Source of the DNA: Acidovorax sp. MR-S7
Lineage (GTDB): Bacteria > Pseudomonadota > Gammaproteobacteria > Burkholderiales > Burkholderiaceae_C
DNA length: 55,417 nucleotides
Reading direction: 5' to 3'
Assembly: GCF_000400995.2 (NCBI RefSeq)
Contig: NZ_DF238987.1
Coordinates: 1 to 55,417, forward strand
A program made the translations under genes and the position numbers. Each line of letters opens with the position of its first letter. Within the stretch, counting starts at the first letter, position 1. The notes beneath the pieces were generated by a model, which was not told the origin of the DNA, did no database searches, and saw only the letters and a program-made list of their open reading frames with translations. Below are positions 22,872 through 35,893 of this stretch, piece by piece.

Positions 22872-23636
22872 ATGCAGATGCTCAAGACCCTGGCCGCCGC
22901 CGTGCTGGCCGTGTGCACCGCTGTCGCCGTGCAGGCGCGCCCGCTGGAGGACATCCGCAAGAGCGGCACCATCGTCCTTGGCTCCGAGGGGCAGTACGCG
23001 CCTTTCAACTTCTTCAAGGGCAAGCAGCTCACGGGCTACGAGATCGAGGTGGCCGAGGCCGTGGTCAAGAAGATGGGCCTCAAGCACGAGTGGAAGACCG
23101 TGGGCTTCGACGCCCTGCTCACCGGCCTGGCGCAGGACCGCTGGGACCTGGTGATCGCCTCGCATGCCATCACCGACGAGCGTTCCAAGGCCGTCACCTT
23201 CACGCTGCCGCACTACTGCTCGGGCGGCCAGATCGTCTCCATGAAGGCCGAGATCGGCAAGGCCGGCGACCTGGCCGGCAAGGTGGTGGCCGTGCAGACC
23301 GGCACCACCTACCTGGAAGCCGTGAAGAAGGTGCCCGGCGTGAAGGACGTGAAGAACTTCCCTACCGACGAGGCCGCCCGCAACGCCCTGGCTTCCAAGC
23401 GCGTGGACGCCTGGGTGACCGACCGCTTCGTGGCCAAGGAAATGCTGGCCAAGGCGCCCCAGGCAGGTTTCCACACCGGCGACATGCTGTTCGTCGAGCA
23501 GGTGGCCGCCGCCGTCTCCAAGGGCAACCAGGGCCTGGCCGATGCCTGGAACAAGGCTTTGAAGGAGGCCATCGCCGACGGCAGCGTCGCGGCGATCTCC
23601 AAGAAGTACTTCCAGGAAGACGTGACCTGTAAGTAA
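22872..23636 (+). CDS. Polar amino-acid ABC transporter, periplasmic binding protein
   Basis: A 254-residue family-3 solute-binding protein: signal peptide MQMLKTLAAAVLAVCTAVAVQA, then IRKSGTIVLGSEGQYAPFNFF, GYEIEVAEAVVKKMG, VGFDALLTGLAQDRWDLVIASHAIT and the hinge VAVQTGTTYLEAV. It captures a polar amino acid for the permease and ATPase that follow. A C-terminal Cys (DVTCK) and an internal Cys (HYCSGG) may form a disulfide. AGGAA before ATG 22872 supports the start. Confidence 0.92.
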   Translation: MQMLKTLAAAVLAVCTAVAVQARPLEDIRKSGTIVLGSEGQYAPFNFFKGKQLTGYEIEVAEAVVKKMGLKHEWKTVGFDALLTGLAQDRWDLVIASHAITDERSKAVTFTLPHYCSGGQIVSMKAEIGKAGDLAGKVVAVQTGTTYLEAVKKVPGVKDVKNFPTDEAARNALASKRVDAWVTDRFVAKEMLAKAPQAGFHTGDMLFVEQVAAAVSKGNQGLADAWNKALKEAIADGSVAAISKKYFQEDVTCK

Positions 23637-23685
23637 CCTCTTTCATACTCCCGGCCGGGCGCGGCGCGCCCTGCCCGCTTCTCCC

Positions 23686-24464
23686 ATGCTTCTCGCTCTC
23701 TGGCCCGCACACTGGAGCCGTTCCCAGCGCAGCAACGCGACCCTGGTGGCGGCCCTGGTGCTGATGGCCCTGGTCCTCTCGCTGCTCGGCCAGTTCCTCT
23801 CGTTCTTCCCCGAGCCCATCGGCTCCAACGCGGCCCTCTTCTCCGAAGGCGCGCTCACCACGCTCACCCTCACGCTGGTCAGCGGCGCCGTGGGCCTGGT
23901 GCTGGGCACCGCAGCGGCGCTGGCGCGCACCTCGCGCCTGGCATGGCTGCGCTGGGTGGCCAGCTTCTACATCTGGGCCATCCGCGGCACACCGCTGCTG
24001 GTGCAGATCCTGTTCGTGTATTTCGCGCTGCCGGTGCTGGTGCCGGGGCTGAACCTGCCCGACTTCGCCGCCGCCGTGGTGGCGCTGGGCCTGAACGTGG
24101 GCGCCTACAACGCCGAGGCCATCCGCGCCGGCCTGCAGGCCGTGCCGCGCGGGCAGACCGAGGCGGCGCGCGCACTGGGCCTGTCCCGCACCCATGTCTT
24201 CTTCGACGTGGTGTTCCCCCAGGCGTTCAAGATCGCGCTGCCGCCGCTGGTGAGCAACTTCGTGGCGCTGCTCAAGGATTCGTCGCTGGCCTACGCCATC
24301 GGCGTGGTGGAGCTGACCAACGTGGGCAACCGCATCCAGTCGGCCACCTTCCAGCCCGTGGCGACGCTGGTGACGGTGGCCATCACCTACCTGATCCTGA
24401 CCACGCTGGTGACGCAGGTGACGCACGCGATCGAGCACCGCTTCGACGTGGAAGGGCGCGTGAA

Positions 24465-24468
<4 letters not shown>
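23686..24468 (+). CDS. Polar amino-acid ABC transporter, permease
   Basis: A 260-residue permease of the His/Glu/Gln/Arg/opine family with about five membrane segments and the cytoplasmic EAA loop [44 protein letters not shown] and [20 protein letters not shown] are typical of the family. A single permease gene implies a homodimer. Its stop overlaps the ATPase start (ATGA). Confidence 0.93.
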
Positions 24469-25217
<749 letters not shown>

Positions 25218-25237
25218 ACCCTCATCCCCCAAAAACC

Positions 25238-25317
25238 ATAGCTGCTCGCGCTCGCTATACAAGGGTTTCAGCATCGAAGCATACTGAAACCGGCTTACAA
25301 CAAGCGCGACCAGCTCC
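25238..25317. repeat. Dispersed hairpin repeat, family A, copy 3 (MITE-like, about 80 bp)
   Basis: Imperfect terminal inverted repeats (ATAGCTGCTCGCGCTCGC... and ...ACAAGCGCGACCAGCTCC) enclose an inner hairpin GTTTCAG/CTGAAAC (25265-25271 with 25284-25290). It fills the 120-bp spacer between the ABC ATPase and the EamA gene. Confidence 0.75.
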
Positions 25318-25337
25318 TTTTTTTGACAAGCAACCGC

Positions 25338-26231
25338 ATGCGTCCCGAACGCCAGGGCCTGCTGGCCCTCCTGGTGGTGGTCGTCGTCTGGGGCACCACC
25401 TTTCCCGCGATGAAGATGCTGTCGGCGTACCTGGACGCGCCGCAGATCATCTGGGCGCGCTTCGCCATCGCCCTGCTGGTGCTTGCGCCGATGTGGCGCG
25501 GCCTGCGCGCGGCCGAGCGGCGCTGGGGGCTGCTGCTGGGCGCGCTGCTGTTCCTGGCGTTCTGGCTGCAGATCGAAGGGCTGGCGCGCACCACCAGCAA
25601 CCGCAACGCCTTCGTCACGGGGCTGAACGTGCTCGTGGTGCCGCTGCTGGCCATGGCCGTGCTGGGGCGGCGCTACGGCGGCGCGCTGTGGCTGGCCTGC
25701 GGCATGGCGCTGGCGGGCATGGTGCTGATGTTCCACGAGGACGCGCCGTGGAACCTGGGCGACACGCTCACGCTGGCGAGCACGCTGTTCTACGCCGTCT
25801 ACATCCTGGCACTGGAGGAATGTGCGCGCCGCAACTCCGCGCAGCCGCTGCGCGCCACGCGCATGGCGGCCGTGCAGGCGCTGGTGATGTTCACCGCCGC
25901 CGGCGCGCTGGTGCTGGCGCGCCACGGCGGCGCTGCCACGTCGCTGCAGGCGCTGGCCGCGCTGCCCGGACCGGCGCTGGCGGCGCTGGTCTACCTGGGC
26001 GTGGTCGCCAGCGTGCTGGTGGTGACGCTGCAGGCCTGGGGCCAGCAGCGCGTGGACGCGATGCGCAGCGCCATCGTCTTCGGGCTGGAGCCGGTGTTCG
26101 CCGCCGCCACGGCCTGGGTGCTGATCGGCGAGCGGCTGGGCGTGGCGGGCCTGGCGGGCGCAGCGCTGATCGTGGCGGCGCTGGTGGTGAGCCAGATGCC
26201 GCCGCCTCCCGCAAGGCTCAGGGCGTCGTGA
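25338..26231 (+). CDS. EamA/DMT-family transporter
   Basis: A 297-residue protein with ten membrane segments in two EamA repeats (VVVVWGTTFPAMKML...; GVVASVLVVTLQAWGQQRVDAMRSAIVFGLEPVFAAATAW). Such proteins mostly export amino acids or metabolites; substrate unknown. ATG 25338 is preferred to a TTG at 25323, but no ribosome site is obvious, as the repeat ends just upstream. The 3' end overlaps the convergent mrdA gene by 14 bases. Confidence 0.9.
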   Translation: MRPERQGLLALLVVVVVWGTTFPAMKMLSAYLDAPQIIWARFAIALLVLAPMWRGLRAAERRWGLLLGALLFLAFWLQIEGLARTTSNRNAFVTGLNVLVVPLLAMAVLGRRYGGALWLACGMALAGMVLMFHEDAPWNLGDTLTLASTLFYAVYILALEECARRNSAQPLRATRMAAVQALVMFTAAGALVLARHGGAATSLQALAALPGPALAALVYLGVVASVLVVTLQAWGQQRVDAMRSAIVFGLEPVFAAATAWVLIGERLGVAGLAGAALIVAALVVSQMPPPPARLRAS

Positions 26232-28158
26232 GCGGCACGTCCTCGGCGCGGCGCGGCGTGCCCATGGGCGCGCCGGCCTGTCCCTTGGCGACGGCGGCGA
26301 GGTCTTCCGCGCTGGGGTACTGGCCCAGCAGCCAGTAGTCGAACACGCGGCGCACGATGGGCGCGGCCGCGGCGGCGCCGAAGCCCGCGTTCTCCACGAT
26401 CACCGCCACGGCCACGCGCGGCTCCTCCACGGGCGCGAAGGCGGCGAACAGCGAATGGTCACGCTGGTGCTCGGCCAGCAGCTGGGCGTTGTACTTCACG
26501 TTCTGCCCGAGGCTCACGGCCTGGGCGGTACCGGTCTTGCCGGCCGAGGTGTAGGGCGCACCCGCGAACACGCGCCGTCCCGTGCCGGCCTGGTTCACGG
26601 CCATGAGGGCGTTGTTCACGATGGCCACGTTCTTCGGCTTGAAGCCCAGGTTCTCGCCGGGCGGCTGCTGCACCTCGGTCACCTCGCCGGTCACCGAGTC
26701 CTTCACCGCCTTGATGAGGTGCGGGCGGTGGCGCGTGCCGCCGTTGGCCAGCGTGGCCTCGGCCACGGCGAGCTGCAGCATGGTGAAGTTGTTGTAGCCC
26801 TGGCCGATGCCCAGCGACACGGTTTCGCCCGAATACCAGCGCTTGGCCTCGGGGCGCTTGTAGGCATTGCGCTTCCACTCGGTGCTGGGCAGCACGCCGC
26901 GCAGCTCGCCGCCGAGGTCGATGCCGGTGATCTGGCCGAAGCCCAGCGGCTTCATGAAGTCGTGGATGGCGTCCACGCCCATCTCGACGGCCAGCGAATA
27001 GAAATAGGTGTTGCTCGAATACTGGATGGCGCGGTGCATGTCCACGCCGCCCAGCCCGCCTTCGTGGCTGCGGAAGGTGCGCCCGCCGTAGTTGAAGAAG
27101 CCGGGGTCGTTGAACACCGCCGTGGGGTTGCGCTTGCCCAGCTCCAGCGCGGCCAGGGCCATGAAGGGCTTGTAGGTGGAGCCCGGCGGGTAGGTGCCGC
27201 GCAGCGCGCGGTTGAGCAGCGGCTTGTTGATGGACTCGTTGAGCGCCTGCCAGTTCTCCTGGTCGATGCCGTCCACGAACAGGTTCGGGTCGAACGTGGG
27301 CTTGGAGACCAGCGCCAGCACCTCGCCGTTGCGCGGGTCCAGCGCCACCAGCGCGCCGCGCCGGTCGCCGAACATCTCCTCCACGAGCTTTTGCAGCTTG
27401 ATGTCCAGCGACAGCATGACCGTGCCGCCGGGCGTGGCCGGGTGGCTGTTGAGGCGCCGCACCGCGTGGCCGCCAGCCGAGGTCTCCAGGCGCTCGAAGC
27501 CGGTGTGGCCGTGCAGCGTGGACTCGAAGCTCTGCTCCACGCCGAGCTTGCCGATGTAGTCCGTGCCGCGGTAGTTGGCCGCGTCGTCCGAGTCCTCGAT
27601 GCGCTCCTTCTCGCGCTGGTTGATGCGGCCGATGTAGCCGATGGCGTGACTGGCCACCTCGCCCATCGGGTAGTTGCGGAACAGGCGCGCCTTGATCTCC
27701 ACGCCGGGGAAGCGGTAGCGCTGCGCCGCGAAGCGCGCCACCTCCTGGTCGGTCAGACGCGTGCGGATGGGCAGCGACTCGAAGCTGCGCGACTCGTCCA
27801 TGAGCCGCTTGAAGCGGCGCCGGTCGCGCTGCTGGATGTCCACGATCTTGGCCAGCTCGTCGACCGTCGCCTCCAGGTCGATCGCGCGCGAGGGCGTGAT
27901 CTCCAGCGTGTAGGCCGAGTAGTTGGTGGCCAGCACCACGCCGTTGCGGTCCAGGATCAGCCCGCGGTTGGGCACGATGGGCACCACCGCCGTGCGGTTG
28001 CTCTCGGCCTGGTCCGCCAGGTCTTCGTGGCGCATGACCTGCAGCACCACCAGCCGCCAGACGATGAGCAGGAACGCCAGGAGCACCACCGCGCCCACCA
28101 CGAACACGCGCAGGCGAAAGCGCGACGCATCGGCCTCGACGTTGTGCAGCTCGGTCAT
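26218..28158 (-). CDS. mrdA: Penicillin-binding protein 2 (peptidoglycan transpeptidase)
   Basis: A 646-residue class B PBP: one N-terminal membrane segment (residues about 16-42), the dimerisation domain (NRGLILDRNGVVLATNYSAYTLEI), and the transpeptidase domain with SxxK (PPGSTYKP), SxN (YSSNTYF) and KTG (AGKTGTAQ). It crosslinks side-wall peptidoglycan with RodA and the MreBCD scaffold. It follows mreD after a 142-bp spacer filled by a repeat. rodA, usually next, is absent at this position; the neighbour is a convergent EamA gene. Confidence 0.97.
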   Translation of the reverse strand: MTELHNVEADASRFRLRVFVVGAVVLLAFLLIVWRLVVLQVMRHEDLADQAESNRTAVVPIVPNRGLILDRNGVVLATNYSAYTLEITPSRAIDLEATVDELAKIVDIQQRDRRRFKRLMDESRSFESLPIRTRLTDQEVARFAAQRYRFPGVEIKARLFRNYPMGEVASHAIGYIGRINQREKERIEDSDDAANYRGTDYIGKLGVEQSFESTLHGHTGFERLETSAGGHAVRRLNSHPATPGGTVMLSLDIKLQKLVEEMFGDRRGALVALDPRNGEVLALVSKPTFDPNLFVDGIDQENWQALNESINKPLLNRALRGTYPPGSTYKPFMALAALELGKRNPTAVFNDPGFFNYGGRTFRSHEGGLGGVDMHRAIQYSSNTYFYSLAVEMGVDAIHDFMKPLGFGQITGIDLGGELRGVLPSTEWKRNAYKRPEAKRWYSGETVSLGIGQGYNNFTMLQLAVAEATLANGGTRHRPHLIKAVKDSVTGEVTEVQQPPGENLGFKPKNVAIVNNALMAVNQAGTGRRVFAGAPYTSAGKTGTAQAVSLGQNVKYNAQLLAEHQRDHSLFAAFAPVEEPRVAVAVIVENAGFGAAAAAPIVRRVFDYWLLGQYPSAEDLAAVAKGQAGAPMGTPRRAEDVPLTTP

Positions 28159-28214
28159 TGCGCCGGCCCGCTGCGCCCAGCCTCACCCGTCCGATGGCTG
28201 CGGAGCAAGCCATG

Positions 28215-28300
28215 CCAGCGGACGCCGTGGAGCTGGCTTTGCCAGGCCACCGGCGTCGTCCCCCTGGAGGGGGAAGGCGCGAAGCGACTCAGGGGGTGGT
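28215..28300. repeat. Dispersed operon-junction repeat, family B, copy 2
   Basis: Starts CCAGCGGACGCCGTGGAGCT and ends CTCAGGGGGTG immediately before the mreD stop. It aligns with copy 1 at 12201-12295 nearly base for base except for a shorter central palindrome (CCCCCTGGAGGGGG). Confidence 0.85.
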
Positions 28301-28819
28301 TCATAGCGGCCGGTTGTCGTCCTGGTCGGGCGGACGGCGCTGGGGTGCGAGCAGCAGCCAGCTCGCCAGCGGCCAGATCACCGCCTCCAGCAGCGGGGCG
28401 GCCACGCCGTCCAGCCCGGGCAGCAGGCCGCCGCCGGCCATGCGCAGCAGCAGCTCCAGCGCGTGCGCGCCGGCGAAGAGCGGCAGCAGCTGCAGCGCCT
28501 GCGCCAGCGGGCCGAACCACAGCAGGCGCCGGTTCGACAGGTGCACGGCGAACATGAGCGCGCAGTAGACCAGCGCATGCTGGCCCAGCAGCGCGGACTG
28601 GTGCACGTCGATGCACAGCCCCATGGCGAAGGCCAGTCCCATGCCCACGCGCTGGGGCTGGTGCATGCCCCAGAACGCGAGCAGCACCATCACCCAGTCG
28701 GGCGTCCACACCACGCGGCCCAGCGGCAGCATGTTCAGCGCCAGGGCTGCCACCAGGCTGGCCGCGATGAAGGCGGGGCTGACGGGCAGCAGCAGCTGCT
28801 GCCCCTTGGGCATGATCAT
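28301..28819 (-). CDS. mreD: Rod shape-determining protein MreD
   Basis: A 172-residue protein with about five membrane segments (LVAALALNMLPLG; DWVMVLLAFWGMHQPQRVGMGLAFAMGLCIDVHQSALLGQHALVY), typical of proteobacterial MreD. The ATG overlaps the mreC stop (ATGA). It belongs to the elongasome with MreB, MreC and PBP2. Confidence 0.93.
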   Translation of the reverse strand: MIMPKGQQLLLPVSPAFIAASLVAALALNMLPLGRVVWTPDWVMVLLAFWGMHQPQRVGMGLAFAMGLCIDVHQSALLGQHALVYCALMFAVHLSNRRLLWFGPLAQALQLLPLFAGAHALELLLRMAGGGLLPGLDGVAAPLLEAVIWPLASWLLLAPQRRPPDQDDNRPL

Positions 28820-29751
28820 TTGCGGCCTCCGCGCTTGGGCGCCTGCGGCTCGGGCGCGGGCCGCGGCGGCAGGCTGGCCCCCTCGGCCGTTTCGCCGGTC
28901 AAGGGCTGCAGCACCATCACGTGGCGCGCACCGTAGACCTGGGCCAGCGGCGCGCAGTAGATGCGGGCGAAGGTGGAGTCCGCGCGCCGCTCCACGCGGA
29001 TCACGCGGGCCACGGGCAGGCCTGGCGGGTACAACCCGTCCACGCCGCTGGTGGTGAGCAGGTCGCCCTCCTGCACGTCGGCGTTGCCGGGGGTGAAGCG
29101 CAGCTCCATGCCGCCGCCGTGGCCCATCGTCGGGTCGCCGTAGGCCACGCTGCGTGCGCCGGTGCGCAGGTTGAGCACGGGGATGGCCTGGTCGCGGTCG
29201 ATGAGCAGCGTGACCTCGCTGAGCATGGGATAGACGCGCGTGACCTGGCCCAGCACGCCCGAGGCGTCCATCACGGGCGAACCGGGCTCCACGCCGGCGA
29301 GCTGCCCGCGGTCCACCATGATGCGGCGGGTGTAGGGGTCCGCCGTGTCGTAGATCACCTGTGCGGCCTGGGCAGGGGTCTGCAGGCGTTCGCGCAGCGC
29401 GAGCAGCTGGCGCAGCTCGGCGTTCTCGCGCAGGAGCTGGTCGGTTTCGCCCGCGCGCACCGCCATCTGCGCCATCTGCCGGCGCGCCGCGTCGGTGCCG
29501 GCCTGCGCCTCCTGCAGCGACTGGAAGTAGCCCGCGCCCTGGCCGGCGAACTCCACCGGCTGCAGCATCAGCCACTGCAGCGGGTACAGCACCGTGGCCA
29601 CGCCCTTGCGCAGCGGCTCGGTGACGTGGAAGCGCGCGTCCGCCACCATCAAAAACAGCGCCAGGGCGCTGTAGAGGGCGAGACGCGAGAGCGGGGAAGG
29701 CCCCTGCCGGAGAAAGGACGGCGCCGAGCGGTCCAGGGTTCCCAGGGGCAT
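28816..29751 (-). CDS. mreC: Rod shape-determining protein MreC
   Basis: A 311-residue protein with an N-terminal membrane segment (LALYSALALFLMVAD), a coiled coil (residues about 75-120, RQMAQMAVRAGETDQLLRENAELRQLL) and the beta-barrel domain (IMVDRGQLAGVEPGSPVMDASGVLGQVTRV...GDLLTTSGVDGLYPPGLPVARV). It links MreB to PBP2 in the periplasm. The C-terminus is Pro-rich. It is separated from mreB by a 176-bp spacer containing a repeat. Confidence 0.95.
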   Translation of the reverse strand: MPLGTLDRSAPSFLRQGPSPLSRLALYSALALFLMVADARFHVTEPLRKGVATVLYPLQWLMLQPVEFAGQGAGYFQSLQEAQAGTDAARRQMAQMAVRAGETDQLLRENAELRQLLALRERLQTPAQAAQVIYDTADPYTRRIMVDRGQLAGVEPGSPVMDASGVLGQVTRVYPMLSEVTLLIDRDQAIPVLNLRTGARSVAYGDPTMGHGGGMELRFTPGNADVQEGDLLTTSGVDGLYPPGLPVARVIRVERRADSTFARIYCAPLAQVYGARHVMVLQPLTGETAEGASLPPRPAPEPQAPKRGGRK

Positions 29752-29810
29752 ATACGATCAGCTATCCACGCGCGTGCGTCACGCGCAACGCGTGAAACTG
29801 GCGCGCCCCA

Positions 29811-29920
29811 AGCGAGGGCCGCCGCGCAAGGGCCGCCCCGCCGCGCTGGCGGCGTCCCACTTCCCGCAGCGCGCAGCACTGCGAGAGAAGGGGGAAGCGG
29901 CGCAGCCGCTCAGGGGGATG
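29811..29920. repeat. Dispersed operon-junction repeat, family B, copy 3 (diverged left arm)
   Basis: The right half (GGCGGCGTCCCACTTCCCGC, then AGGGGGAAGCGGCGCAGCCGCTCAGGGGGATG) has the same layout as copies 1 and 2; the left arm differs (GGGCCGCCCCGCCGCGC). It lies between the mreB stop and the mreC start. Confidence 0.65.
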
Positions 29921-29927
29921 CCCATAT

Positions 29928-30983
<1,056 letters not shown>

Positions 30984-31176
30984 TCAGGCACGGCATGCAC
31001 GTCGGCCTGCCGTCGCCGGAAATCTAGGGGGTGTTTGTGGGCTTTTTTCGCACAATGACCGGCGGTAGGGAGGGTATTGCGGCAAAGCCGGGATAATAAC
31101 GCATCCCCTGTGAATAACTTCCCATGGCACGGCCCGGATTGGAGCTTTACATCCGGTTTCCCTCGCCCTTTTCCCT

Positions 31177-31476
31177 ATGGCACTGACACCCCAGGACATC
31201 GGCCGCATCGCCAATCTAGCGCGGCTGGAACTGAGCCCCGATGACAGTGAGCGCATGCTCACCCAGATCAACGGTTTCTTCGGCATCGTCGAGAAGATGC
31301 AGGCTGTGGATACCAGCGGCATCGCACCCCTGCCGCACCCTGTCGCCGCGATCCAGGAAATCGCCCTGCGATTGCGCGACGACGTGGCCAGCGAGCCGAA
31401 CCAGCGCGAGGCCAACCAGCAGAGCGCCCCCGCCGTCGAACGCGGCCTGTTCCTCGTGCCCAAGGTGATCGAATGA
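31177..31476 (+). CDS. gatC: Asp-tRNA(Asn)/Glu-tRNA(Gln) amidotransferase subunit C
   Basis: A 99-residue protein with the family pattern [48 protein letters not shown]. It wraps between GatA and GatB and stabilises the complex. Its stop overlaps the gatA start (ATGA). First gene of gatCAB. Confidence 0.95.
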   Translation: MALTPQDIGRIANLARLELSPDDSERMLTQINGFFGIVEKMQAVDTSGIAPLPHPVAAIQEIALRLRDDVASEPNQREANQQSAPAVERGLFLVPKVIE

Positions 31477-32966
31477 GTTCCACCGCACTGCATGACCTGG
31501 GCGTGGCCCAGTTGGCCGCCGAGCTGCGCGCCAAGCGCGTTTCGGCCGCCGAGGCTGCCCGGCACTTCCTCGACCGCGCCAAGGCGCACCAGAACCTGGG
31601 CGCCTACGTCGCCATCGACGAGGGCGCCACGCTCGCCCAGGCGCGCGCGCAGGATGCCGCGATCGCCGCCGGCACCGCCGCGCCGCTCGCGGGCGTGCCG
31701 ATCGCGCACAAGGACATCTTCGTCACGCGCGACTTCCCGAGCACCGCCGGATCGAAGATGCTCGACGGCTACCGCTCGCCGTTCGACGCCACGGTGGTCA
31801 CCAAGCTGGCCGAGGCCGGCTGCGTGACGCTCGGCAAGCTCAACTGCGACGAGTTCGCCATGGGCTCGGCCAACGAGAACTCCGCCGCCGCCCCCGTGGG
31901 CTTCGACGCGCCCGCGCCGGTGCGCAACCCGTGGGACGCGGAGCGCATCCCCGGCGGCTCCTCGGGCGGCAGCGCCGTGGCCGTGGCCGCGCGCCTCGCG
32001 CCCGCCGTGACGGGCACGGACACGGGCGGCTCGATCCGCCAGCCCGCGTCGTTCTGCGGCATCACGGGCATCAAGCCGACCTACGGGCGCGCGAGCCGCT
32101 ACGGGATGATCGCGTTCGCGTCGAGCCTCGACCAGGCCGGCCCGATGGGCCGCAGCGCGGAAGACTGCGCGCTGCTGCTCTCGGCCATGTGCGGCCCCGA
32201 TCCCGACCGCGATTCGACGAGCCTGGACGTGCCCGCTGAGGACTTTTCCGCCAAGCTCAATGATTCGCTGGACGGCCTGCGCATCGGCATCCCCGCCGAG
32301 TTCTTCGGTGAAGGCCTGCAGGATGACGTGCGCGCCGCCGTCGAGGGCGCGCTCAAGGAATACGAGAAGCTCGGCGCCAAGCTGGTGCCCATCAGCCTGC
32401 CGCGCACCGAGCTGTCGATCCCCGTGTACTACGTCATCGCGCCTGCCGAGGCCTCGTCCAACCTCAGCCGCTTCGACGGGGTGAAGTTCGGCCACCGCGC
32501 CAAGGACTACACCGACCTCGTGGACATGTACAAGAAGACCCGCGCCGAGGGTTTTGGCGACGAGGTCAAGCGCCGCATCATGATCGGCACCTACGTGCTC
32601 TCGCACGGCTACTACGACGCCTACTACCTGCAGGCGCAGAAGATCCGCCGCATGATCGCCGACGACTTCCAGCAGGCGTTCAAGAGCTGCGACCTGATCG
32701 CCGGCCCCGTGGCCCCCAGCGTGGCCTGGAAGCTCGGCGAGCACGGCAGCGACCCTCTCGCCGACTACCTGGCCGACATCTTCACCCTGCCCGCGTCGCT
32801 GGCCGGCCTGCCCGGCATGAGCGTGCCCGCGGGCTTCGGCGCGCACGGCATGCCCGTGGGGCTGCAGCTGATCGGCAACTACTTCCAGGAAAGCCGATTG
32901 CTCAACGCCGCGCACCGGCTGCAACAGGCGACCGACTTCCACCTCCGCGCACCGGAGGGCATCTGA
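31473..32966 (+). CDS. gatA: Asp-tRNA(Asn)/Glu-tRNA(Gln) amidotransferase subunit A
   Basis: A 497-residue amidase-signature enzyme. The Ser-cisSer-Lys triad is visible: Lys80 in PIAHKDIF, then the serines of [33 protein letters not shown]. It releases ammonia from glutamine and passes it to GatB for amidation of mischarged tRNAs. The presence of GatCAB implies indirect synthesis of Asn-tRNA and/or Gln-tRNA. Confidence 0.97.
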   Translation: MSSTALHDLGVAQLAAELRAKRVSAAEAARHFLDRAKAHQNLGAYVAIDEGATLAQARAQDAAIAAGTAAPLAGVPIAHKDIFVTRDFPSTAGSKMLDGYRSPFDATVVTKLAEAGCVTLGKLNCDEFAMGSANENSAAAPVGFDAPAPVRNPWDAERIPGGSSGGSAVAVAARLAPAVTGTDTGGSIRQPASFCGITGIKPTYGRASRYGMIAFASSLDQAGPMGRSAEDCALLLSAMCGPDPDRDSTSLDVPAEDFSAKLNDSLDGLRIGIPAEFFGEGLQDDVRAAVEGALKEYEKLGAKLVPISLPRTELSIPVYYVIAPAEASSNLSRFDGVKFGHRAKDYTDLVDMYKKTRAEGFGDEVKRRIMIGTYVLSHGYYDAYYLQAQKIRRMIADDFQQAFKSCDLIAGPVAPSVAWKLGEHGSDPLADYLADIFTLPASLAGLPGMSVPAGFGAHGMPVGLQLIGNYFQESRLLNAAHRLQQATDFHLRAPEGI

Positions 32967-32967
32967 C

Positions 32968-34413
<1,446 letters not shown>

Positions 34414-34442
34414 AGCGCTTTCCAGCCAAGCGCTGGCAGCTA
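34414..34442. repeat. Dispersed hairpin repeat, family A, copy 4
   Basis: AGCGCTTTCCAGCCAAGCGC then TGGCAGCTAT begins right at the gatB stop, a short copy with the same arms as copies at 5403 and 17193. Confidence 0.7.
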
Positions 34443-34452
34443 TCAAAAAGAG

Positions 34453-34477
34453 AGGGCTCCCTGGGGGAGCCCTTTTT
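34453..34477 (+). terminator. Rho-independent terminator between gatB and the convergent DUF4124 gene
   Basis: AGGGCTCCC (34453-34461) pairs perfectly with GGGAGCCCT (34465-34473), 3-base loop, followed by TTTTT. An A tract on the other side means it may also stop minus-strand transcripts. Confidence 0.88.
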
Positions 34478-34482
34478 CCTGT

Positions 34483-35184
34483 TCAGCGCGTACCGGGTGG
34501 CGGCGTCCACTGTTCGGCGGATGCGCGCTGGGCCGCCCAGAGCTGGCGCAGCTGGGCCAGCTCGGCGTCGAAGCGCTGGGCAATGCGGCGCTTTTCCTGG
34601 TCCTGCGCAGCGATGAAGCGCTGCTGCTCGGCTACGGCCTCGTCGTTCTCGGCGATCTGGCGCTGCAGCTTCGCAGGGGCCTTGGCGGGGTCGCGGCGGT
34701 AGAACTCCAGCTCCACGTCGATGCGCTTGCGCTCGCCGCGCAGGTCGGCGATGCGCTTGTGCGCCACGGCGACCACTTCGTCCACCTGCGCGAGGGCGTT
34801 CAGGCGCTCCTCGCGGTGCGTGGCCTCGTCGGGGTAGCGGGCCAGCAGCACGCGCTCGCGGCGGCGCTCCTCGGCGATGCGGGCGCGCTGCTCGGCCTCC
34901 TTGCGGCGCTGCACCTCCTGGGCGGCGCGCTCATGCTCGGTGAGCGTGGGGCCGATGCGGCGGCGCTCGGCGCCGGTGTGGTCCAGGATGCGCTGCTCGC
35001 GGTCGATGCAGTCGGCGATGGGACGGTCGGCCGTGATGCGGCGGCCACTCTTGTCGATGCAGGTGTAGACCTCCTGCGCGGGCTTGTCCTGCTGCGCCCA
35101 CACGGGCGCCATACCCGACGCCGCCAGCGCGCAAAGCACCGCCGCGCCGCACCTGCCGATCCGCCCTGCTGCACCTGCTTTCAA
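34483..35184 (-). CDS. DUF4124-type exported protein with coiled coil
   Basis: About 233 residues. An N-terminal signal-like stretch (AAVLCALAASGMAPVWA) is followed by EVYTCIDKSGRRITADRPIADCIDREQRIL, the DUF4124 pattern with two cysteines. Then comes a long charged helical region (residues about 80-220) likely to form a coiled coil. It lies 22 bases downstream of pyrE. The start is uncertain: TTG 35184 has AGGGA upstream and gives a full signal peptide; a GTG or the ATG inside the signal region are alternatives. DUF4124 proteins are common periplasmic proteins of unknown role. Confidence 0.75.
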   Translation of the reverse strand: MKAGAAGRIGRCGAAVLCALAASGMAPVWAQQDKPAQEVYTCIDKSGRRITADRPIADCIDREQRILDHTGAERRRIGPTLTEHERAAQEVQRRKEAEQRARIAEERRRERVLLARYPDEATHREERLNALAQVDEVVAVAHKRIADLRGERKRIDVELEFYRRDPAKAPAKLQRQIAENDEAVAEQQRFIAAQDQEKRRIAQRFDAELAQLRQLWAAQRASAEQWTPPPGTR

Positions 35185-35206
35185 GTCCCTGCCCCCCGCG
35201 CTGCCG

Positions 35207-35893
35207 CTATTCGTCGTTGACGCCGTAGCGCTGGCGGTAGGCCAGCACCCGTTCGTGGTGGTCGTGCATTTGTGCATCGCCACCGCTTGCCGATAGATAT
35301 TGCAATAAGTCTGCCAGTTTGGCGATAGCGCAGACCTGCATGCCCAGCTCGCGCCGCACATACTGCACGGCGCTGTGATCCACGTCACGCCCGTTCTCGG
35401 TGGCCTTTTCCTGGCGGTCGAGCGCGATGGCGATGGCGTGCGGCGTGGCGCCCGCGGCGCGGATCAGGGCGATGGATTCGCGCGCGGCGGTGCCGGCGCT
35501 CATCACGTCGTCAATGATGAGCACGCGGCCCTGGAGGGGCGCGCCGACCAGCGTGCCGCCCTCGCCGTGGTCCTTGGCTTCCTTGCGGTTGTAGGCGAAG
35601 GGCACGTTGCGGCCCAGGCGCGCCAGCTCCACGGCCACGGTGGCGCCCAGCGGGATGCCCTTGTAGGCGGGGCCGAAGAGCATGTCGAACTCGATGCCGC
35701 TGGCCACCAGGGCCTGTGCATAGAATTGCGCGAGGCGGCCCATCTTGGCGCCGTCGTCGAACAGGCCGGCGTTGAAGAAATACGGGCTCATGCGGCCTGC
35801 CTTGGTCTTGAACTCGCCAAATCGCAGCACGCCCGCCTCCACCGCGAACCGCACGAACTCCTGTGCCAGATCCTGGCCCTGCCGCTCCACCAT
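35207..35893 (-). CDS. pyrE: Orotate phosphoribosyltransferase
   Basis: A 228-residue type I phosphoribosyltransferase: [21 protein letters not shown] near the N-terminus, [20 protein letters not shown] (catalytic loop) and the PRPP motif [16 protein letters not shown]. It joins PRPP and orotate to make OMP in pyrimidine synthesis. AGGAAG lies upstream of ATG 35893. Its start codon overlaps that of the divergent exonuclease gene: both use the same CATG. The promoter must therefore lie inside the exonuclease gene. Confidence 0.96.
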   Translation of the reverse strand: MVERQGQDLAQEFVRFAVEAGVLRFGEFKTKAGRMSPYFFNAGLFDDGAKMGRLAQFYAQALVASGIEFDMLFGPAYKGIPLGATVAVELARLGRNVPFAYNRKEAKDHGEGGTLVGAPLQGRVLIIDDVMSAGTAARESIALIRAAGATPHAIAIALDRQEKATENGRDVDHSAVQYVRRELGMQVCAIAKLADLLQYLSASGGDAQMHDHHERVLAYRQRYGVNDE